A stretch of 64,000 nt of DNA from Linanthus parryae (GCA_023055425.1 JALGPY010000003.1:76979491-77043490), one strand, 5' to 3'. Counted from the first letter of the stretch, positions 23,263 to 36,050 are shown. The notes: generated by a model not told the origin, from the letters alone. Numbers and translations: made by a program.

Positions 23263-24795
23263 TCAAGGAGAGAGATACACCGGAGCCTTCAATTGCCTCA
23301 TACCTCAAAAAATCAGGGATGATGACACAAATTCGGGTCTGATTATATATCGTACTATAATATTTTCTACAGTATGTATGTTGCAAATCAGCAGTTTTTG
23401 GTTCAATATAAAGAAAATATATATGCAATCAATCTATCATTCTGAATCACTTCCTACTTCCCTATGTTTCCATAGGCATAGCATCTGTTTCTTTGTTTAT
23501 ATGATTGTTAGATTCCTAAGATCGAAGGTTATTTCAAAACCTCGAGATCACTACAATACCTCTTCATGTTTCTGCTATCTCTTAGGAAGATTGGTCTCCT
23601 ACAAAATAGTGCTCACAATATTCAACGAGTGTTTGTGATAGGGGAACAGTGATTGCATTTGGAGCAAGATTAGGTATTGCGTGGTGATTGTTGTGGAAAT
23701 AAGAGTATTTAGCTGAGCAGTTGAATTTGCAACATATAGCTAAGAAAAGCTGTCAAGTTAAATTGGGCTAGAGAATTCTAAATGAGAAGGAAATTGAAGC
23801 TAAATTTTGAACGTATGAGCCCCTATACTTAGGCTCGGTCTTAAATAATCAATTTATTCTATAAAAGCACCTATGAAGCATCGGAAAAAGTTAGAAAAGA
23901 AGTTGCTAAGCTACAATATTAGAGTACTTGATTTTAGCTAAGTTACTCTGATGATAAATGTAAAAGTCATGCGAGTGATTCAAGAATAGTAGCTTACATC
24001 TGCATGGGCAGCAAACCCTGCAATAGAGAAACAATGATTTTATTAGGTACAAGAGGTGCAGGAAAAATTAATATATGTTAAGAAAAGTTAAAATTATGAA
24101 ATTGGCTGCCTCTAATATTGTAAAGAATTTGTATAAACATTACGTTAATGCCTTACGATTTCCGGGTATGCATCCCGTTGTCGCTGGTAATTTTGGCCGA
24201 GATGCGATGGTTTTGCTACAATCCAGGTTGGGTATGTTCACCTGCTTCATATTTAGGGAAGGGTTTATTGATGACTTGCTTAACATGGCCATTTTTAACT
24301 TATCTATATATTCCCACGTTTTTCTTGTCAGCGCGTTATTTGTAGGGCTTATATGTCATTCCCTACGAGGTTTGAGCTTTAGTTGTGTTATCGTTTGCTA
24401 GGCAGCTTCATTCAATGAGGTGTCACGTGATTTTCAGTTTACCGATGCAATAATGGTACCAGTTAGATACTGTATGAAGTCTCATTAACATGGTTTATGA
24501 TGAGGTTCAAATACTGGGTTTTCTTTGTTTATGTTTCCCCATTTGATTATTTATTTTTGATGGGACTATGGGAGGGTTTTTTTAAAAGATTTCTATATCC
24601 ATTATGGTCAATTTACGTTATTTGAGTTATTTCTTATTTTATTATACATTTTTAATATTTTGTTACACTCCCTCCCCACCCCCCCCCCCCACCCCTCCCC
24701 AAAAAATACCACCCTCAATTACTCAACCATTTTTACAATTTACAACTTTGGACTTTGACTTTTTCTAACACCATACTTGGTTCTGTATTTTTCTC
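23263..24795. other. Unassigned AT-rich sequence
   Basis: No gene is recognised. An open frame at 24075-24401 has no domain. 24672-24700 is a C-rich tract (run of 13 C interrupted by A). Confidence 0.3.
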
Positions 24796-24867
24796 TTGAT
24801 TCCTGAGACTCTCTATCAATTCTATCATAGGTTCTCCAACTCACCCCCCCCCCCATTACCAATTCTG

Positions 24868-25095
24868 ATGGCCACACAAATGAGAACTCTTTCTGGGGAA
24901 GAAGCCACTAGTCCTGAAATAAAACTTACTATTTCATATGATCGTGTAAGTATTTTTATGTCGGAGTTTGTCGAAGAAGAAGATTCTCCCGCTGTGAACG
25001 TTGTTCTTCCAAAGCGCAGAAGGGAGTTAATCCGACAGGAGAATATTGATCGAGAAAAAAGCAACATGATGGAATTCAAACTTTGCAGGAAATAA
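24868..25095 (+). CDS. Unrecognised short ORF
   Basis: An ATG-initiated frame of 75 codons rich in Glu, Arg and Ser, following a pyrimidine-rich leader and a poly-C tract. It has no recognisable domain. It could be the first exon of a host gene or part of a LINE ORF1, given the RNase H relic 400 bp downstream on the same strand. Support is weak. Confidence 0.2.
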   Translation: MATQMRTLSGEEATSPEIKLTISYDRVSIFMSEFVEEEDSPAVNVVLPKRRRELIRQENIDREKSNMMEFKLCRK

Positions 25096-25469
25096 TTTCA
25101 CTTCTCGACAAGCGACATGCCGAACAATGTCTGGATGAAGAAACTGAAGAATCTTAAGGCCCGCATGAGGAAACCTTTTTCAACGAGAGGGGACCTTCAT
25201 TTCGGCAAGAGTAAGTGTCCTTGACTTCCCCCGTTTATGTGATGTCATACCCTTACTTAAAAACATGCATAATTTGTCTGCCGTAAGATTATGTAAATCT
25301 TGTAAGTAGTGATTGAGCTGCCGGCACGCATGGAATTTTAAAAGTATAAAATTGAGGATATTTTTGCTTGTGCAATATGTGAAAACCTATCTTTGTTGCA
25401 AATTTATGGTATTCACTCTACAGTTGATGTGGTTGAATCTTCTAATTACACATACCAAGAAGAAGTGTA

Positions 25470-26160
25470 AGGTTAGGGTTATTATGGCAATGATCCTTTC
25501 ATTTCAAAATATTTGGATTAGAAAGAACAATGTCGTGTTCAACCAATTAGTGGATACTAATTTGGTTAATTTGAAGATAATCAGACATCAGGCCTAGCTC
25601 ACCCAGGGAGCATTCCATAAAACCTCTGAGTCTTTTAATTTTAATCTTTTTGGAGGAGGCCTTAAATGGATGCTTCCTGTAGCAGGTGTGGTGAAACTAA
25701 GTGTGCATGGCTTTGTTCGACTGAGTTGCACCAATGCTGGAAACGGAGGAGTGTTCAGGAACGATAGCTGAAATTGGCAGTTGGGTTTCATTAGAAGACG
25801 TGATGGCTCGCTAGACTAGAAAGCCAGTTGTGGGGGATTTACAGAGGTGTGGCTATGGCCTTCAACAAGAACTGGAATAACTTTGACGTGGAGAGTGACT
25901 GCCCTCAGGCGGTCTACATTTTACAATGCTTTAAACATAGCCCAGCTTGTATGACTATACAGATCACTTAGGGTAGAATGATGGAAGGATAAAACATGTT
26001 TGTCGGGATGCCAACCATATTGCCAACAATCTTGCTAATACGGGAGATGAACAAATTGTTCAACTCAAGCTGTTGTATGATGTTCCAGAGGTTTTAAGCA
26101 TCACCTGGATGAAGATAAGCTGGCAGATGCTAGTTTTGTTTATGCGGACTAAAAGCATGG
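25470..26160 (+). pseudogene. LINE-type RNase H (RVT_3) relic
   Basis: Translation in the plus frames gives the linker block IWIRKNNVVFNQ, typical before the terminal RNase H of plant L1-like LINEs. Next come a VVKL-VHG box, the NAGNGGVFRND block (normally G-GGVIRD), VESDCPQAV (VESD core) and the C-terminal H-CRDANHIANNLAN motif. Several stops and at least two frame changes separate these blocks, so it is an old fragment. The remaining LINE body is not present upstream. A derived stand-alone RNase H-like host gene cannot be excluded, but the decay makes a relic more likely. Confidence 0.75.
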
Positions 26161-27482
26161 CATGGTCTTTTTAGTTTTTGTGGTTTCTTGTTTTAACTTT
26201 TATTTCCGAAGTAGCTAAAAAATATAGTGCAAAATATAGACATGTCTTTTCAATCCATTATTCGCTTTCAATGTGCGTTTCATAGATCACTGTGCTCTAT
26301 AGGATCCAATCAATTGAATTTAGAACACCAGCACTTCTACATGATTTCTTGGTAATTCCTGGTTGAAGAGCTACAATATTTAAAAAATAAGAATATTTCA
26401 ATCCTACCATTAATGGTTTCTCTTCCACCTGTAAAACAATCACATTTAAAATTTCCAATTTTTTTCTTTTTTTTTTTTTTTTTTTTTTTGTCTTTGCTTT
26501 CACTTTGGAAATTCAAGTAATTGATTTCATCTTATTCAGTAGATCGACTTACTCTTTCTTTCATATAGATTCTAAGAAGATAGAGAACGATTGAAATAAA
26601 AGGATGCTTCATTTTCTTAATTCTCGTGTAACAATTTTTTTCATCAAATATTTTGTCTGAGTTTGTTGCCCGATTAAAGTCGAAGAGTACTAAATTAATT
26701 GAGAATATGTGAGTGAAAGTAAGATTTTAGCTCGAATTTTCAGACAGTTTTGACAAAACTCTCTACAAGCTGACAATGTAGTTAACTGTAATGTGACTCT
26801 GGAAATGTCTATGGGCTGCCTAGACACAGAATATGGAGATGCATGGGGAAGACCTGAAGTTGTTTGTTATGTACTTAAGAAGGTGTTACCTAAAGAATTC
26901 GGGGCAAGCTATCTTTTTGGATGCGTTAGGGTAGCGTGTTAATCTGTACTATATATATTGCTTGTATCCACCTAGCCACAGGAAAATTGAATCACCATGA
27001 TTTCATCAGATATCTTTCCCAAGACTCCGCTTCTTATGGAATCTGTTCGGCAACACACTGCCAAAGCTTGAGCATTCATGTCCGATTCCAATTATGATTT
27101 GGGCAGTTAAGACTTGCCCTCGCATTTTCCCTCAAATGCATCACCTAAGAAGAACATAAATACATTGGATTTGCAAATCAAATTTCCACTATGTTGTTTT
27201 GGGAGAGCAACACAGCAGCAAAGGTTGCGCATCAAATCAAGTGCAAAGTTGCTTTGTGGGGTTATGTTGTTTAACCCCTTTCTTAATATTTATTACCTCC
27301 TTATTTTTTTCATGAGTGATTAGTAGCTTTAGTTCGGTGGCCAAGTTTGATCTGCACAACAACATTAATATAACTACAAAACCATTTTAAGGAACGGATG
27401 AATGTATTTCACTGAAGAAAGAAGGATTCAGGGAACCGGGAGCATCAGTAGGAAAAAACCTCCAAAAAAAAGACTGCCAAAT
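26161..27482. other. Unassigned sequence
   Basis: No gene is recognised. A 20-odd-bp T tract ends near 26489 and could be the reverse tail of an unrecognised retroposon. The frame around 26805-26940 (GCLDTEYGDAWGRPEVV) looks coding-like but is short and unassigned. Confidence 0.25.
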
Positions 27483-27700
27483 GGACCAACTAATAAACAA
27501 ATTGACGAGGAGAACTTAAAAGCATTCACCCAAAAAAGATAGACTATATTATTGATCACTAATATTCTTGTTCATTCAAAACTTCTTCCCCGGACCAACT
27601 AATAAACAAATTGACGAGGAGAACTTAAAAGCATTCACCCAAAAAAGATAGACTATATTATTGATCACTAATATTCTTGTTCATTCAAAACTTCTTCCCC
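27483..27700. repeat. Perfect 109-bp tandem duplication
   Basis: 27483-27591 and 27592-27700 appear identical base for base, each beginning GGACCAACTAATAAAC and ending ACTTCTTCCCC. No coding content. Confidence 0.95.
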
Positions 27701-27977
27701 GGATATGCTTCGGTACGCATGTTATCAAAGATATCGAAGTTAGTTTCTAACATATATTATGTTTGGTACATGTCTGATATTTATATTAATATATGTTACA
27801 ACGTACAATCGTTTGCGAAAAGATATCAAACCTTTCATAACTACTTCACACAGTCCACATACGATATTTATCTCTCTCTCTCTCCAAGCGGTTGTGTGTG
27901 TGAATCTATAAATATACATACATCCATATATATACTTCCATATATTATTTTAAACAAACAAGATACTTAAAAAAATA

Positions 27978-28729
27978 GGCTAAATTGCATTGGTGGTATC
28001 CATAATTTAGTTTTTGTGCGAATTTGGTACCCATAGTTTCAATTGCAACATCTGCAGTACCTATTTTAAATTTCTTGCAACGGTGGTACCCACCATTAAC
28101 TTTCCATCTGTATGTTAGATGAAAATACATAAAATGACTATTGTGCCCCTAATTCTCACCATACAATTTTGCAAATAGCTTATTTTTTATAGAATATTGA
28201 TTTATATATTCGTTTATTTATCTAATGCATACGTGATAAAATTACTTGTCATAGTAATAATTAAAATTTTAGAATCTTAATTTTATTTTAATTTAATTAT
28301 ATACTTGTCATTGTAATAATTAATAAATTTACTATAACTTTTTTCATCGATCAAAATATTTATCGTGATAACATGCACTTTTGAGTAAAACTGTGTTATT
28401 TTTAAAAAAATATATGATCTTATTTTAACATATAAGTAAATAATGCATGCTAAAAAAACATATAAGTAAATAATTAAATTTTAAAAAATAATAATATGTA
28501 ACATTTTTAGATTTGTTGGTTAAAGTTGCAATCGTATAAAAATTTAGAGTGAAAATGAGAGGTACACTAGTCTTTTTACATATATCCATCCAACATATGG
28601 GTGGAAAGTTAACGAATGGTATTACTGCAACAAAGTGAAAGTATGGGTAGCGCAGATGCTGCAATTGATACTATGGGTACCAAATTTACTCAAAATCCAA
28701 TCTATGGGTACCGCCAAGGCAACTTAGCC
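27978..28729. mobile_element. MULE-type MITE with long terminal inverted repeats
   Basis: The ends GGCTAAATTGC and GCAACTTAGCC begin inverted repeats of about 145 bp; the left 27978-28122 pairs with the right about 28585-28729 at roughly 75-80% identity. They are flanked by a perfect 9-bp target duplication AAAAAAATA (27969-27977 and 28730-28738). Nine-base duplications are diagnostic of Mutator-like transposition. The middle is AT-rich and encodes nothing, so the element is non-autonomous. Confidence 0.92.
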
Positions 28730-28762
28730 AAAAAAATACAAAAAAACTTGTTATAAAAATAA

Positions 28763-28852
28763 GGGTAAAAGACACTTTCCACCCTTATCTTTTGATGAAA
28801 TTCCACTCTGCTCCCCTTACCTTTGAACAATTCTACTTTCCACCCACGTTAA
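28763..28852. repeat. Left terminal inverted repeat of the MULE
   Basis: Pairs with the reverse complement of 41890-41980. Shared blocks are GGGTAAAAGACA, ATCTTTTGATGAAATTCCAC and TTTGAACAATTC. Confidence 0.88.
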
Positions 28853-29873
28853 CAAAAAATCAGTGGACACTTAGCACCCTTCTTTCATATTATGTTAGAA
28901 AAGTTGTTGGCACAATTATTTTGGACCGTATTGCCCCTCAATAATTTTTCTTGACTTTATTGCCATACTCTTAAATCATCAAGAAAACTAACTTTTCTCA
29001 TCAAGAACACTACGAACACCAAGATTAAAACAACAATACGAAGTTAAAAGAGGCTCAGATTTGTATTTGAAAACAAAGAGATTGTACCTACCATGACTGC
29101 AAAACTACTTACCTCGCCATGAAAGTAACAAATTCTCACAATTGGATTCAATATATGAAAATCATATTTGCCTAATGAGGGAGTAGATCAAGGAACACAC
29201 ACATATTGATGAAGAAAATTGTTGAAGAAAATGACCACCAATTTTAGATCGAGAAAATAAATTCTCACAAGAGTCACGGCAACCATCTCCAACACAACCC
29301 TCAACTCACTACTGCCACCACTATTTCTCCCCCACACTCTGTTTTTTCTGAAACCCAACACCACCACCACAACACACCACTCTCTGAGACAACCATCTCC
29401 AACACCACCCTCACTCACCACCGCCACCACTATCTCTCCTTCACCCTCTATTTTTCGAAACCCAACACAACCACTGCAACACACCATTTTCCTCCCTCTC
29501 TCACACTACCTCCGTCTCTCTCCCTCTCACTCTCTGCCTCCTCTGGACACAAAACAAAAACAGGAGTAGTACCAAAGCCACTGCAGCAGCAGTGGAAACT
29601 GAAGCATCAATCTCCGACGCCGCCACCCCACCTGCTTCTCCTCCATCACCGGTCACCAACGCCAATCAAACACTACTCTAGATAGAGACCTCCACCTTAC
29701 CCTATATGTCTCTCTCTCCACTCACCTTTCTAAGGGTCCATCGTTCTTCACCATCACCATATAAGCTTAAATGGCCTTGCATTTTTTTTCCAACAATCAA
29801 TCATTCAATTTGATATTTCTTTCCTAAAAACCCCAGTGAGTCTCCATGCTGTTAGTTGCAATAAGACCTCGTC
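28853..29873. other. MULE left interior, pyrimidine-rich, with a tandem duplication
   Basis: No recognised gene. 29280-29389 and 29390-29488 are an imperfect tandem duplication of a CCA/CAAC-rich unit of about 110 bp. 29570-29690 has codon-like GCC-rich sequence that could be captured gene DNA, but I cannot assign it. Confidence 0.55.
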
Positions 29874-29941
29874 TCTCACTCGTCCCACGTTCTCTACTAT
29901 GGCAACATCTTCTTCTTTCGTATCTCGGGTGGCCGCTTAAA
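29874..29941. repeat. 68-bp flanking repeat, left copy
   Basis: Matches 40968-41035 in direct orientation without gaps, with 5 differences in 68 bp. The two copies immediately flank the direct-repeat-bounded insert 29943-40966. Confidence 0.9.
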
Positions 29942-29942
29942 C

Positions 29943-30522
29943 TATAGTTTGGGGGTTTCCATGTAAATAAGAGTTTTAAGCACATTTGTTTTCACCTAGT
30001 CTTGCTAATTCGGTTAAGAATTTAAAGCAAACTATGTGGAATTTATCCATCTTATCTTCTACTATTTCTAAGGTTAGTTTCCATAGTTTTAGCAACTATT
30101 TCCTATATAAATACCTATGTTTAACGTTGACTATAGAGGAGTAGAGAGAGTGATGTTTTTCAATATAAATGAGAGTATGACCGTGGTCTAAATGAACATC
30201 TCCAAAATATTCTCCCTATTTTATTACACTTATACACATATGTAAGTTCGCTATTTTCTGAGTGTTGGGAAATACGGAGTTCGTGGAACCTATTACGCTG
30301 CACAGGAACGGGTCTGAAGGTCATTGTATCCTTGGAGCGGATTGTGGGAACCCAGTGCAGAAGGGACACATCTTCTCTAAGGTTAGCAAGAATAGAATTC
30401 CTTGCGCCTAGACCACTAATCAAAGGCTATCTCTAAACAATCTCTTAAATCTTGCGCACTTGATTTATTTAATATATTACTCTGATTAATTTATTGGTAT
30501 ATGCTATGAATATTTTTACAAC
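29943..30522. repeat. Direct repeat L (left), possible LTR without primer site
   Basis: About 580 bp, repeated at 40386-40966 with about 5-6% differences. It starts TATAGTTTGGGGG and ends ACAAC; read on the minus strand it begins GTTGGAAAAATATTC, a style common in copia LTRs. No tRNA-complementary site or polypurine tract is seen beside either copy, so LTR status is not proven. Confidence 0.7.
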
Positions 30523-30666
30523 AATCTTAGAGAAGATTTGACTCTATATGTCATCATAGCATAAAATGTATATTATGAAACAAAATGTTAAATGAAATCA
30601 GAGTTACTATGATGGAAAGGGAGCCCAAATGTAATATTATGATTTCAGGAGGATGTCAATGGCAAT
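30523..30666. other. Interior of the L-bounded insert, left part
   Basis: 144 bp between repeat L and copia B, AT-rich, without ORF or primer binding site. Confidence 0.5.
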
Positions 30667-32086
30667 TGTAGGATTTTGATTCATGGATGCGCAACGGAAA
30701 CAATAATTAACCATGCAAAACCCTCTAAGGATCACAAGTCAAGAGACATAACGATGGTAAAGGAAGAAATCAATAACACACCTTAGGGTTCTCCTTTGAT
30801 GACTTCAAACGCGAATTGTGTCACGTTCTCTATAGTTGATCCACGCCTAGAGTTGATTTCTTGATATCCCACTCCTTGGTGCTAGACCGGAAAGAGGAAG
30901 AGGAAGAAGAATCACGCAAAACGAGACGAACCAAAGGAGGTTTCGGACTCCTTTGGGACCGACGGGGACGGGCGGCGGGCTAGGGGGCGGCGGCTCCTCT
31001 AGCTTGCTTGCTCTCTCTCCTTTTGTTCTCTCCCACTCAAGTTATGATAAATTATGAGCATAAGTGTGGGAAGGAAGGAAGGTCCTTTATATAGTCCAAC
31101 AAATCCTTGCCAACTACCTAAAGGACTTATTCTAGTCCTACTAGAATTCAATTTAGTCCCTTCCTTGCAAATTAGTCCCTACTAAGTTTGCAAGGTTTTG
31201 CAATGTGATCCTTCTAATTAGTTAATCCAATTAATTAATTACCAAATCTAGTTCAACTCTATCTAGCGTGTGACCCCATAGGTTCTATCTAGTTGGTAGC
31301 AACTATTTGCTAATATGGAGCGGTTTCTAGCAAAACATCCATTCTAGCCAACTAATAGAATAGTCATCTTGACAACCTTTGTACAAGTAATTGTCTCATC
31401 CCTTTGTCTCTATATCCGGATTGGACACAAGACATACAAGTCACACTCGTATATCCAATCCACAGTTTCTCGATCCATGGGAATAGCCTTATTCGTGCAA
31501 ATAACATCAATATCCCATATTGATTTATTTGAGTCTGGCCATACATTCTATAAGCACTATCCCTCGAGTGGCCTAGGATATTTGCTCACGTTATGTGGGA
31601 GGGACAAATTCTATCTACGTCCACTACGATCTCTAAGCTTGCTTCTTATTGTATCCAGTACACGCCTTTATAACTACCCAGTTACGGTGTAGCATTTAAC
31701 GCTACCAAAATCACAATAATCCACAACTAGAATATCTAGTGACTTCAAGTCTAAGGATGAAAATACAGTTGCATCACGAGAAGCGCTTGTGACTCAACAT
31801 AACGTGTATGTAGTCTTCTCGGAGATGGGTCAATCCAGTGCGTCATTACCCTTAATGCACACCCATGTGTTGGATCATGATATCTACATATCAATCCAAC
31901 CCCATACTAGTCTATAGATGATTTTCCTATTAATCATTATACTGGACTAGGGATATTTAAGATAAACAACACAATTGTAAATCTAAGGACTTCATTATAT
32001 TAAATATCCAATAAATAATAAATGAATTTCTAGCCACAAATAAATTCATACTAAACTAGATTGCCTCTAGGGCATCTATTCCAACA
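30667..32086 (-). repeat. 3' LTR of element C
   Basis: 1420 bp, TGTAGGATTTTG...TATTCCAACA in plus-strand view. The TATA box is at 31085-31094 on the minus strand. Near-full alignment with 37703-39128. Confidence 0.94.
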
Positions 32087-32100
32087 GTCTCCCACTTGCA
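32087..32100 (-). other. Polypurine tract of element C
   Basis: Minus-strand TGCAAGTGGGAGAC, directly 5' of the 3' LTR; a standard copia PPT. Confidence 0.88.
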
Positions 32101-32157
32101 CTAGAGCCAATCTGGCGCATCTCGTATGCCCATACTCCTAGTGTTCCCTTCATGCTT

Positions 32158-33576
32158 CTACTGCGTGAGCGGCTTTGTAAGCGGTTCTGACAGATTCTCA
32201 TCTGTAGGAATCTTGCATATCCGAACATCTCCTCTATCGATAATATCTCGAATCAGATGAAACTTCCTGAGCACATGATTGGATTTCTGGTGTGACCTGG
32301 GTTCCTTTGATTGCGCGATCGCCCCAGTGTTGTCACAGTACAACTCAACTGGATCCGCAATGCTAGGAACCACGCCAAGTTCAGAAACAAACTTTCTAAT
32401 CCAAACAGCTTCCTTTGCTGCGCCATTTGCAGCAATGTACTCAGCCTCTGTTGTAGAATCAACCACCGTCTCTTTCTTGGAACTCTTCCAGCTCACCGCT
32501 GCTCCATTCAGGCAAAACACATATCCCAACTGTGATCTAAAGTCATCTCTGTCGGTTTGGAAGCTTGCATCAGTGTAACCCCTTACACGCAACTCTTCCT
32601 CACCGCCAAATATCAAGAAGGCATCCTTAGTTCTTCTCAAGTACTTTAGGATGTTCTTGACTGCAATCCAGTGACTCTCACCTGGATTGGATTGGTATCT
32701 TCCTGTCATACTCAAGGCATATGACACATCTGGTCTAGTACATAACATGGCGTACATGATAGATCCTATGGCTGAGGCATAGGGAATTCTACTCATGCGT
32801 TCCTTCTCAATCTCATTGGAAGGACAACCACTCTTCGAAAGAGTGATTCCATGTGACATGGGCAAGAATCCCTTCTTGGAATCTTGCATGTTCAACCGTG
32901 TCAACACCTTGTCAATATATGTACTTTGACTTAGGCCTAGCAGCCTCTTATATCTATCTATATAGATCTTTATACCAAGTATATAGGCTGCTTCCCCTAA
33001 GTCCTTCATTGAGAAACACTTCCCTAGCCAATCTTTAACAGATTGCACCATGGGAACGTCGTTTCCAATGAGTAGTATGTCATCCACATACAAGACCAGA
33101 AAAGCTACAGAGCTCCCACTAACCTTCTTGTAGACACAAGACTCATCTTCGTTCCTGATGAAGCCAAACTCATTGACTACTTCATCAAAACGTCGATTCC
33201 AACTCCTAAAAGCTTGCTTCAATCCATAAATGGATCGTTGCAGCTTACAGACTTTGTTGGCTTGCTTTGGATCCTCAAAACCCTCCGGCTGTATCATATA
33301 CACGTCCTCGAGGAGATTCCCATAAAGGAATGTTGTTTTGACATCCATCTGCCAAATCTCATAGTCTTGGTATGCTGCAATCGCAAGTAGGATTCGGATG
33401 GATTTGGTCATAGTAAGTGGTGAAAAGGTTTCATCATAGTCAATACCATGAATCTGTCTGAATCCTTTAGCCACCAATCGGCCCTTATAGGTAATCACAT
33501 TACCATCCATGTCAATCTTCTTCTTGAAGACCCACTTGCACCCTATGGGTCGCGCCCCTTCGGGTGGTTCCACCAA
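32158..33576 (-). pseudogene. Copia reverse transcriptase-RNase H (element C)
   Basis: A 472-codon open segment forming the C-terminal part of Pol. RT blocks are intact: KWVFKKK, MDVKTTFLYG, IYGLKQAFRSW and the catalytic LYVDDIL. RNase H follows, with YTDASFQTD, the GYVFCLNGAAVSW block, STTEAEYIA, the YCDNTGAI motif and the terminal HI-D-like segment ending at LTKPLTQ. The segment itself has no stop. It is fused upstream to integrase through one TGA, and nothing upstream provides a normal start, so I class it as part of a broken polyprotein. Confidence 0.93.
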
Positions 33577-33579
33577 AGT

Positions 33580-34641
33580 TCATACTTTGTTGGTATACAT
33601 GGATTCCATCTCGGATCTCATGGATTCTAGCCACTTCTGAGAGTCTGGGCCCTTCATGGCCTCTTCATAGGTAGTAGGCTCATCATCTATGAGCATCGTG
33701 TCACCGGAATCGGTCGCGAGAAGTCCATACCTCTCGGGTTCCTGGCGCACTCTACTAGATCTACGAAGCTCTTGTGTTACCTGAACAGGATGCTCCACAA
33801 CAGCTTGTGGTTCCTGTTCATGTTCCATAATCGGTTCAGTGATTAGTGGTTCTTGAACCTCTTCAAGCTCTACAGTATTCCCACTTGCTTCTTTAGAGAC
33901 AAACTCTCTTTCTAGAAACACGCCGGTCCGAGCAACAAACACTTTGTTCTCGGTTGGATTGTACAAGTAGTAACCCTTAGTTTCCTTAGGGTACCCCACA
34001 AATTTACACTTATCTGATTTCGGCCCTAGCTTGTCTGACTGTAAACGTTTTACATAGACATCGCAGCCCCAATTCCTCATGAATGACAGTGTGGGACGCC
34101 TCCCACTCCACATCTCATATGGTGTCTTCATGACTGATTTAGATGGAACACGGTTAATGGTGAAAGCTGCACTTATTAGAGCGTGGCCCCAAAATGATAA
34201 TGGAAGATAAGTTTGACACGTCATAGATCGAACCATATCCAATAGGGTTCGATTCCTCCTCTCGGACACGCCATTCCATTGTGGCGTTCCGGGTGGAGTG
34301 AGTTGGGACACGGTCCCCCACTCTCTAAGATAGTCGTCAAACTCTTGGTTTAAGTATTCTCCTCCACGATCCGATCGTAGAGCCTTGATACTTTTTCCAA
34401 GCTGCTTCTCTTCTTCATTCTTGAATTCTTTGAGCACTTCAAAGGATTCGGATTTTGTCCTCATAAGGTACACAAATCCATATCTACTGTAGTCGTCAGT
34501 AAATGTAATGAAGTAGACGTAACCACCCCTGGAAGGCGTGGCAAATGGCCCACACACATCAGTATGTATGAGCGCCAATTGCTCACTAGTCCTCTCACCT
34601 TTCTTATTGAAAGGGGACTTTGTCATTTTCCCAATAAACAA
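33580..34641 (-). pseudogene. Copia integrase (element C)
   Basis: Integrase core with HTDVCGP, the LRSDRGGEY box and the VSERRNRT glutamate block (D, D, E all present). The C-terminal GKR-type domain and a long linker rich in Glu and Val end at a TGA at 33577-33579, where a Trp codon is expected before the RT domain. The upstream edge overlaps the protease frame by 19 bp, showing a one-base shift near 34630. It would insert the cDNA copy into chromosomes; here it is disabled by these two lesions only. Confidence 0.92.
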
Positions 34642-35216
34642 GCCTCACATGTCTCATATGATTCAAAATCAAATGAGTCTAGTAGTCCATCCTTATGGAG
34701 TCTAGATACACGTTTCTCGTTTATGTGGCCTAAACGACAGTGCCATAAATAAGCAGGATTTAAATCATTTATTTTAATCCGCTTGGTATTAATGTTGTAG
34801 ACAGGATTGCTTAGATCAAGGACATACAGTCCATTAAATAATGGCGCACTAAAATAGTGAATATTATTTAAATAAAAGGAACAACAATTGTTCTTTATTG
34901 AAATAATAAAACCATCCTTGTCCAAACAAGAAATAGAAATAATGTTTCTGCTCATAGCAGGCACAAAATAGCAATTATTTAATTCTAAAACTAATCCTGA
35001 AGGCAGAGATAGCTCGCACACGCCTATGGCCAACGCAGCAGCTTTTGCTCCATTCCCAACGTGCAGATCTACCTCCCCTTTAGCCAATCTTTGACTTCTC
35101 TTTAGATCCTGCACATTTTGACAAATGTGAGATCCACATCCACTATCTAATACCCATGATGTAGAGACAGTTAAATTGACATCTACAACAAAAATACCTG
35201 CTGGTGGTGGAATCAC
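34623..35216 (-). pseudogene. Copia protease and GAG-pre-integrase (element C)
   Basis: The aspartic protease motif LDSGCGSHIC sits near residue 25, followed by the GNGAKAAALAIG flap region. The GAG-pre-integrase zinc domain (LWHCRLGHI and CEACLLGK) is at the end. The frame is continuous with the gag zinc knuckle upstream. It would cleave Gag-Pol. Confidence 0.92.
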
Positions 35217-36050
35217 TATTCCAATCCTTTTGTCCTCCAGATATTTTGGGCAGTGCCTTCTCCAGTGTCCAGGCTGACTGCATTAGTGACACTCACCTTT
35301 AGTCACACCTTTGAAAATGCCACCAACAGGCTTAAGGGCAGGTTCCTTAGACTTGGCAATTGGCTTGCCTTTTCCCTTGGAGGATGAGGCAAACCTTTTG
35401 CCCTTTCCTTTCTGCACCATCATAATGGCCTTGCCCTTACCCTTGTTGATGCTCTGTTTAGCTGTCCTCAACATATTGAGTAAATATGGCAGTGGTTTCA
35501 CGATCTCGTTCATGTTATAGTTCATGATGAACTGTCCATAACTCTCGGGCAACGATTGCAATACGAGATCGATTGCCAACTCTTGGCCGACCGGGAACCC
35601 CAGTCGGGCGAGATTCTCCGAGTACCCGATCATACGGAGTACATGGGGTCCCACCGGGTTCCCTTCTGCCAGATGACACCTGAACAGTGCCTTAGATACC
35701 TCATACCTCTCTACCCTTGCCTGCTATTGGAAGAGCTGCTTCAGATGCTCGATCATATCGACAACATTCATGTTTTCGTGTTGCTTCTGAAGCTCAGAAG
35801 TCATGGTGCATAGCATAAGGCAGGCCGCATCATTAGCGTCATCAACACGCTTTTGATACGCCTTTAGGGCAGCAGGTGTTTGGTTCTCTGGACCTTCTGG
35901 AACATGCTCCTCTATTGCGTACAGTTTCTTCTCTTGCTTGAGAACAATTCTCAAGTTTCTGTACCAATCAAGAAAGTTAGTTCCATAGAGCTTGTCCTTC
36001 TCAAGGATAGATCGTAGGGAATGTTGTGAACTCGATGAGCTGTTTTCCAT
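35217..36050 (-). pseudogene. Copia gag (element C)
   Basis: The start is placed at ATG 36050 (MENSSSSSQHS), since the open frame extends further upstream without homology. The core shows the YGTNFLDWYRNLRIVL block, the LQKQHENM block, the LPESYGQFIMNYNMN block and a Lys/Gly-rich basic tail. A stop (TAA or TAG) near 35724 follows the EHLKQLFQ block, and a TAA at 35280 replaces the second position of the CHxC zinc knuckle whose remainder reads CSQPGHWRRHCP. Otherwise the frame is intact across to protease. Confidence 0.9.

Noticed and set aside
26459..26489. Reverse poly(A) tail of a LINE or SINE
   Set aside because: The T tract has no recognisable retroposon body or flanking duplication. The same applies to 46929-46950.
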